NCBI GenBank assembly: GCA_002353295.1
Contig: DEJG01000007.1
Location: 1 to 27,961, forward strand
From: Prevotella sp. UBA2754
GTDB lineage: Bacteria; Bacteroidota; Bacteroidia; Bacteroidales; Bacteroidaceae
Direction of reading: 5' to 3'
Length of the DNA: 27,961 nucleotides
In this document: one piece after another, positions 23,748 to 27,961 of the stretch
How the letters are laid out: the number at the start of each line of letters is the position of its first letter
Numbering within the stretch: position 1 is the first letter of the stretch
Program-made: the position numbers and the translations under genes
The notes under the pieces: model-generated
Told to the model about the DNA's origin: nothing
Seen by the model: only the letters and a program-made list of their open reading frames with translations
Databases searched by the model: none

Positions 23748-25737
23748 CCTTATGGCTTTGCTGACCGTGCCGATGATGGCGTGTGGCTGGTATGGCAGTG
23801 ACAACATCTACCTCTACCGTATTTACGACAGCAAGGAATTCAGCGAACGCGTGAATGACATCACGACCAAAAACTGGATTGCCTATCTGGGACTGAAAGA
23901 AGACTACTTCTATTTCCAAGCAGACAAGGTGATTGAGGCTGCACGCAAGAAAAACGATGCTCTGATGGTGAGCTACGTGCAGAACCTCCAGAAGTATTTG
24001 GACATCTGCAACGATATCCGCTATGAACAGTGGAGCTATCCTACGAAAGAGAAACTGGCACAGCGCAATCAAACGCTACGTCAGATTCAGGCTTATGCAC
24101 TCAGTAAAGTGAAAACCAAGTTGCGCTCACAGCATGCCCTGCTCTACATGCGCTGTAACATGGTGTTAGGACTCAATCGCGACAACATCACCTTCTGGGA
24201 ACAAACGGGCAGTCAGCTGATTGAGACGGTCTATAAAGACATGATGAAGAACATTTATGCCGGTGCTCTTTACAAGATGGGACACGATACGGAAGCTGGA
24301 GAAATCTTTGCCGAGCAGGGCGACTATAACAGTCTGATGACACAGTTCTACAAGCGTCGTTCTTTCGAGGCTATCCGTCAGGAATACCAGCGCGACCCGA
24401 ATGCCGGTGTTCTGCCTTTCCTGTTGCAAGACTTTGTGAACAACACGCAGGAGATGATGGACGGTGATCTGCCCGGCAAACTATTTATCCGCGACATCAG
24501 TACCGAAGAAGCACACCGCATGGCAAAGTTTGCCGGACAGGTGGTAAAAGAGGGCAAGACGAATAATCCTGCTATGTGGAAAGCTGCTCAGGGATGGCTG
24601 GAATACCTCACCGGTGAAAAGCAGCAGGCTTATCAGGACATCCAGGCAGCCACTCACATGGCTGGTTCGGAACATGCCCAACTGACGGCTCGTATCATCA
24701 ATTTCTATATCAAGGCAGCCATGGATCCACTCAACGCACAGTTTGATGCCTGGTTGGCTCAAGAGATAAAATGGTTTAAGGAACCTGATTCACAACACGG
24801 GTGGTTCAAAGATAACGCTATGACGCGAACGGTGAACCAGATTCTGGCGAAGAAATACAGCAACAGGCCCTTTACGCTTATGGGACTATACCAAATCACG
24901 GGCAACTACATGTACGAAACTAAGATGGAAACCATGAAGGTTGAAGACTTGGAGCAGTTTGTTGCTTTCACCAAAGGTGCATCCGACAATCCACTGGATG
25001 CCTACCTCATTGCCAACATCCAGAATGACCCAACCGTCATGGACGAACTCATAGGCACCAAACACATGCGCGTAGCTCAGTGGGAGAAAGCTATTTCTTA
25101 TCTGGAGCGTGTGCCTGTTTCATTCTATAACAATCGTAACTATTCGATATATGCTATCAACCGTAGCGTAGATGTGGCACCTTGGATTACCCGTCAGTGG
25201 CTCAGCGATGCCGACTACGAGAAGACGGTCAACCTGAAATCGAACTACAAGCTCGACTTCGCACGTCAGATGCTGGCATGGGAGAAAGAGGCTGAAATCA
25301 TGAAGGGCGATGCTCAGTGCCAGCGCTATTACGATTTGGCTGTTCGCTATGCCCAGGCTTGCAACTCGGGCGACTGCTGGTATCTGACTCATAACGGGAA
25401 ATCAACAGGTGATGATGTGGTAGGCGAAAACGAGAAAGACTTCAATGCCATAGCCCGCCAGTTGTTGCAGAAAGCCAGTAAGGCAAAAGACAAGCAGCTG
25501 AAGGAGAAAGTACTCTTCGGACTCAGCTATTATTACCTGAATCCTACCAAGTGGTCAGACTTCCAGTGGAACAGTGAAAGTAGCAGTTATGACTTCATCA
25601 TACATCCAGAGTCGTCGCAGTATCAAGCCCTGCAGGCACTGGTAGATTTCGAGAAGGCCAATGGCAACAAACCCAGTGCTTTTGTCTCAAACTGCGACAT
25701 CTATACCACCTTCCTTTATAGGAGCAATCAAAAGTAG
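23725..25737 (+). CDS. Large helical lipoprotein, uncharacterised
   Basis: The 670-residue protein has a lipobox (MKRFILISLMALLTVPMMAC, C20). The body is mostly helical and rich in aromatic and charged residues, with TPR-like helix pairs (for example YAGALYKMGHDTEAGEIFAE near 175 and the WEKAISYLERVP region near 455), so a TPR-like solenoid is likely. It starts within the end of the preceding lipoprotein gene (23-bp overlap), indicating co-translation, and is the last gene of the murF operon. I do not recognise the family. A periplasmic or surface scaffold is plausible. No clear terminator follows; the next feature is a heptamer array and the tRNA promoter. Confidence 0.87.
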   Translation: MKRFILISLMALLTVPMMACGWYGSDNIYLYRIYDSKEFSERVNDITTKNWIAYLGLKEDYFYFQADKVIEAARKKNDALMVSYVQNLQKYLDICNDIRYEQWSYPTKEKLAQRNQTLRQIQAYALSKVKTKLRSQHALLYMRCNMVLGLNRDNITFWEQTGSQLIETVYKDMMKNIYAGALYKMGHDTEAGEIFAEQGDYNSLMTQFYKRRSFEAIRQEYQRDPNAGVLPFLLQDFVNNTQEMMDGDLPGKLFIRDISTEEAHRMAKFAGQVVKEGKTNNPAMWKAAQGWLEYLTGEKQQAYQDIQAATHMAGSEHAQLTARIINFYIKAAMDPLNAQFDAWLAQEIKWFKEPDSQHGWFKDNAMTRTVNQILAKKYSNRPFTLMGLYQITGNYMYETKMETMKVEDLEQFVAFTKGASDNPLDAYLIANIQNDPTVMDELIGTKHMRVAQWEKAISYLERVPVSFYNNRNYSIYAINRSVDVAPWITRQWLSDADYEKTVNLKSNYKLDFARQMLAWEKEAEIMKGDAQCQRYYDLAVRYAQACNSGDCWYLTHNGKSTGDDVVGENEKDFNAIARQLLQKASKAKDKQLKEKVLFGLSYYYLNPTKWSDFQWNSESSSYDFIIHPESSQYQALQALVDFEKANGNKPSAFVSNCDIYTTFLYRSNQK

Positions 25738-25755
25738 AAATGTTAAAAAAAGGAA

Positions 25756-25785
25756 TTTCTCATTCCTCATTTCTCATTTCTCATT
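25756..25785. repeat. Heptamer array (TTTCTCA), four units
   Basis: TTTCTCA, TTCCTCA, TTTCTCA, TTTCTCA then TT. The array covers the -33 position (about 25771-25774) of the tRNA-Pro promoter. The same word forms the end of cdaA (19865-19878). Confidence 0.9.
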
Positions 25786-25794
25786 AAAAAGTGC

Positions 25795-25829
25795 TACCTT
25801 TGCACCCGATTCAGAAAAATCGGGTGCAA
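25795..25829 (+). promoter_or_regulatory. tRNA-Pro promoter -7 box and leader hairpin
   Basis: TACCTTTG (25795-25802) fits the -7 consensus. A perfect 11-bp inverted repeat, TTGCACCCGAT (25800-25810) and ATCGGGTGCAA (25819-25829), with an 8-nt loop lies between it and the tRNA 5' end. It overlaps the likely transcription start, so it is either an operator or a leader structure removed by RNase P. Confidence 0.65.
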
Positions 25830-25835
25830 TAGCAT

Positions 25836-25908
25836 CGGGATGTAGCGCAGTTGGTAGCGCACTACGTTCGGGACGTAGGGGTCGGGCGTTCGAGTCGCCT
25901 CATCCCGA
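25836..25908 (+). tRNA. tRNA-Pro (anticodon CGG)
   Basis: The cloverleaf can be drawn fully. The acceptor is CGGGATG (25836-25842) with CATCCCG (25901-25907) and discriminator A 25908. The D arm is GCGC-AGTTGGTA-GCGC, and the anticodon arm is CTACG-TTCGGGA-CGTAG with anticodon CGG at 25869-25871. The T arm is GGGCG-TTCGAGT-CGCCT. CCA is not encoded. It reads proline codon CCG. Confidence 0.96.
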
Positions 25909-25917
25909 CAGCAAAGA

Positions 25918-25955
25918 GAAGAGGTGATCAATATCTGACCACCTCTTCCTTTTTA
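25918..25955 (+). terminator. Intrinsic terminator after tRNA-Pro
   Basis: GAAGAGGTGATCA (25918-25930) pairs with TGACCACCTCTTC (25936-25948) with one A-C mismatch and a 5-nt loop, followed by CTTTTT. Confidence 0.88.
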
Positions 25956-25982
25956 TAGTCTAACCTCCGGAACTACTCTGCG

Positions 25983-26939
25983 TCACTTAAGGAAAAAAGC
26001 ATAAACCATACTACCGACTAAGGAGATGACAAAGATGCTCAGGAACAGAACGATGAGGAATACAAACAATGCCAGAAGGAATCTGAGCAAAGTACTCCAA
26101 TAGCTGTAGCCCGTCAATTGCTTGACAGGTATGACAATCAGAAGATAGTAAAACATTTCGAGATAGAAACTCAGACAGAGGAAGTTTGAAATGATGGAAA
26201 CTATCTCAACCATATTCATCGAGTAAACTACTGCCACGAAAAATTCCGAATAGGTGATGTTCGGACAGGCGGGTCCCTTACGGAAGAACAGATACAGTGG
26301 AACAGAAAACAGTAGGAGGAATACGATGGTGACAAGGCTGATGTGTTTCATTGTCCATTCATAAGCCTTGTTCGAATAGAGTTTGCTGTCTTCTTCGATT
26401 TTCTTATTGATTTCTTCGCGTTGTTTCTCCTTTTCTTTCTCCTCAGCATTCATCTTTTTAGTGGTATCACTGCTTCTTTTTTCTTGCTCGGCAAAGGCAT
26501 CATCTAAACCTGCGGAGAACAGTTCTTGGGATTGCTCCAACCGGTCTTCCATTCGGATATTGAAGCCTGTGCTCACCAGCAGCGACAAGGCAATGAGCAG
26601 GAAGAACATCTTGAACGGTGGGAAGTATGCCATCTGCATTCCCTGCAAATAGTCGCGAATCATATATCCTGGACGTAATAGCAGATCGCGGAGTGTGCGG
26701 AACATGCTGCGATTACCTAATCCCCACACATCGAGGAAGAGAAGGAAGGCTTTCTTAAAGGAATAGTGCCCGATTTGCGCAGACTGCCCGCAACGAGGAC
26801 AGTAATTGCCTTCATAACGGGTGCCACAGGTAGCACACTGGTGAGACTCATGCGACATGGGGGCAACCTGATAAGGTCTCTGCTGCCACAAGCAGAACTG
26901 ACAGTATTTCTCCTTTATTCGTTCAAATAGCTTTTTCAT
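25983..26939 (-). CDS. DUF3667 zinc-ribbon membrane protein
   Basis: The 318-residue protein carries a zinc ribbon, CATCGTRYEGNYCPRCGQ (C35, C38, C47, C50), followed by FKKAFLLFLDVWGLGNRSMFRTLRDLLLRPG and YLQGMQMAYFPPFKMFF, the signature of DUF3667. About four membrane segments follow (near 110, 200-220, 235-275 and 290-315). A highly charged, probably coiled stretch lies at about 152-190 (AEEKEKEKQREEINKKIEED). An extra CQFC pair sits at 13-16. The family is widespread in Bacteroidetes, with no established function. It is transcribed alone from the promoter at 26984, converging on the tRNA terminator. Confidence 0.9.
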   Translation of the reverse strand: MKKLFERIKEKYCQFCLWQQRPYQVAPMSHESHQCATCGTRYEGNYCPRCGQSAQIGHYSFKKAFLLFLDVWGLGNRSMFRTLRDLLLRPGYMIRDYLQGMQMAYFPPFKMFFLLIALSLLVSTGFNIRMEDRLEQSQELFSAGLDDAFAEQEKRSSDTTKKMNAEEKEKEKQREEINKKIEEDSKLYSNKAYEWTMKHISLVTIVFLLLFSVPLYLFFRKGPACPNITYSEFFVAVVYSMNMVEIVSIISNFLCLSFYLEMFYYLLIVIPVKQLTGYSYWSTLLRFLLALFVFLIVLFLSIFVISLVGSMVYAFFLK

Positions 26940-26983
26940 AAGGCAAAACGGTTGATGGTTTCAGAACAGAAATGTTCGTGGTG

Positions 26984-27020
26984 CAAAGATACAATAATTG
27001 CTTGAAATGAACAAGCAATT
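26984..27020 (-). promoter_or_regulatory. DUF3667 promoter with palindrome over the -33 box
   Basis: Minus strand: -7 box TATCTTTG (plus-strand 26984-26991) and CTTG 20 bp upstream (27012-27015). A perfect 9-bp inverted repeat, AATTGCTTG (26996-27004) and CAAGCAATT (27012-27020), with a 7-nt centre covers the -33 region and is a candidate operator. Confidence 0.6.
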
Positions 27021-27067
27021 CGGGAGAAATCTATCCCAATACATGAGGAGGAAGTCTGCTGCCAAGG

Positions 27068-27961
27068 CTACCATTGAAGGTGACGGAAGTTAATGATGCC
27101 ATTATCCGTCTGGGGACTCTCCTGCGTGCCATCGTAAACAACCGTCGTTTTTAGCAGTCGTTCCTTCAGCAGAGGTCGCAGGTAGTTGAGGTTGGCAAAG
27201 AAGTCTGCATTCCACGTCTGAGCGGACTTGATCTCGTATGCCTCCACCAAATTGGGTGGCAGAATGCGCAGCACGTCCACCTCTCGCTGGCTCTTGTCGC
27301 GATAGAAGAACAGTTGCTGCATATTGTTGCCTCGGTTCAGGTCGAGCTTCATCATGTCGTTGATCACCATGTTCTCGAACAGCGCGCCTCGCAGCGGATG
27401 GACATCCATCTGCTGCTCCGTACTGATGCCTAAAAGGAAAGCGGCCAGTCCCGTGTCGTAGAAATAGAGTTTGGGCGTCTTCGTCAGCCGCTTGCCGATG
27501 TTGGTATAGTATGGGTGCAGCAGATAGACCACATAGGAAGCAGCAAGGATGCTGAGCCAATGTTTAATGGTTGGTACACTGACACCAACCTCATTTGACA
27601 CAGCCGACGCGTTGAACTCTTGTCCTACACGGCTGGCACACAGGCGGATGAATGTCTGGAATGCCTGCAGGTCTTTCACGTTGATGAGTGTGCGCACATC
27701 GCGCTCTATATAAGTAGTATAATAGTTGCTCAGCAGTTGCTGGCGAAGCTGTTCGTTGTCTGCTGTCCAGACAGCGGGAAAACCACCATAGAGCAGCATC
27801 TTCGACGTGCTGGCCTCTGGTTGATATGACATAATCTCTGCCGTACTAAGTGGAAGAAGCGAATAGACGGCAGTACGCCCGGCCATCGACTGTGTAATTT
27901 TCTCCATCAGCGCGAAGTTGTTGCTGCCTGTCACAATGTAGTGGTGCTGGTCGGTACCCTG
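27068..27961 (-). CDS. AAA-type ATPase with DUF4143 domain, 5' end outside window
   Basis: The frame is open to the window edge (297 residues seen). The GTG at 27932-27934 is an internal valine, since QGTDQHHYIVTGSNNF reads through. The visible part begins in the second half of the AAA_14 ATPase core (VTGSNN sensor-1 region, LAGRTA-like MAGRTAVYSLLPLS), so the Walker A and B motifs lie outside. The DUF4143 domain follows: YYTTYIERDVR, NEVGVSVPTIKHWLSIL, YYTNIGKRLTKTPKLYFYDTGL, GALFENMVINDM and REVDVL...AYEIKSA, where the last part is PD-(D/E)XK-like. Such proteins are common in Bacteroidales and archaea; the role is unknown, with toxin-like or DNA-related roles proposed. No terminator is seen after its stop. 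Confidence 0.9.
   Translation of the reverse strand, partial: QGTDQHHYIVTGSNNFALMEKITQSMAGRTAVYSLLPLSTAEIMSYQPEASTSKMLLYGGFPAVWTADNEQLRQQLLSNYYTTYIERDVRTLINVKDLQAFQTFIRLCASRVGQEFNASAVSNEVGVSVPTIKHWLSILAASYVVYLLHPYYTNIGKRLTKTPKLYFYDTGLAAFLLGISTEQQMDVHPLRGALFENMVINDMMKLDLNRGNNMQQLFFYRDKSQREVDVLRILPPNLVEAYEIKSAQTWNADFFANLNYLRPLLKERLLKTTVVYDGTQESPQTDNGIINFRHLQW

Noticed and set aside
19796..25785. CRISPR array
   Set aside because: The repeats are 7 bp without spacers of uniform length, and no cas gene is present.
25661..25927. Plus-strand ORF of 88 codons over the tRNA
   Set aside because: Its end (GCSAVGSALRSGRRGRAFESPHP) is the usual false translation of a tRNA gene; the rest overlaps the end of the upstream lipoprotein gene in another frame.
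27102..27560. Minus-strand ORF of 152 codons
   Set aside because: It lies inside the DUF4143 gene in another frame, is rich in Arg, Pro and Ala, and has no recognisable motif.
27932..27934. GTG as start of the DUF4143 gene
   Set aside because: The frame continues in recognisable ATPase sequence (QHHYIVTGSNNF) to the window edge, so this is an internal codon.

Overview
The window looks like a chromosomal segment of a Prevotella-like member of the Bacteroidales. The grounds are repeated promoters of the Bacteroidetes type (TAnnTTTG at -7), a fructan-use operon laid out as in Bacteroides and Prevotella, surface proteins ending in a short sorting-like tail (YxLxGxR...KGIYIxNGxKxIxK), a folP-cdaA pair, a DUF3667 protein, and a tRNA gene without an encoded CCA. 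No transposase, CRISPR array, rRNA or phage gene is visible. The assignment rests on protein and promoter style only.

Layout: (1) 1-430: the 3' end of a surface-protein gene, translationally coupled to a 53-residue peptide gene, then a terminator. (2) 428-9737: sugar use. A GH2 glycosidase points left. To the right lie a decayed C10 (streptopain-like) peptidase remnant, a GH3 beta-glucosidase, and a tight GH32 fructanase / MFS permease / fructokinase operon. A bipartite DNA element occurs both in front of GH32 and between GH2 and the C10 remnant. No SusC/SusD pair or sensor is in view. (3) 9736-17346: a leftward operon of a Gly-rich beta-solenoid surface protein, a PI-PLC-domain lipoprotein and a GLUG-like surface protein. 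It shares a symmetric divergent promoter region with a 67-residue peptide gene that is a paralogue of the one at 205. (4) 17450-25955: housekeeping genes: pta-ackA, folP-cdaA, murF with two lipoprotein genes, and tRNA-Pro(CGG). Here the regions in front of four promoters are occupied by tandem 7-bp repeats. (5) 25983-27961: a DUF3667 membrane protein and the 3' part of an AAA/DUF4143 ATPase gene cut by the window edge.

How the genes work together: the GH32 enzyme releases fructose, the permease imports it, fructokinase phosphorylates it, and pta-ackA can yield ATP from acetyl-CoA. GH2 and GH3 act on other plant or host glycans and may share a regulator with GH32. The operon at 9.7-17.0 kb looks host-facing. 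The candidates for something undescribed are the two short peptides (conserved KKxYxTPQxE start, LLAxS-like middle, variable acidic or glycine-rich end) placed next to sorting-tail surface proteins, and the 7-bp repeat arrays at promoters.
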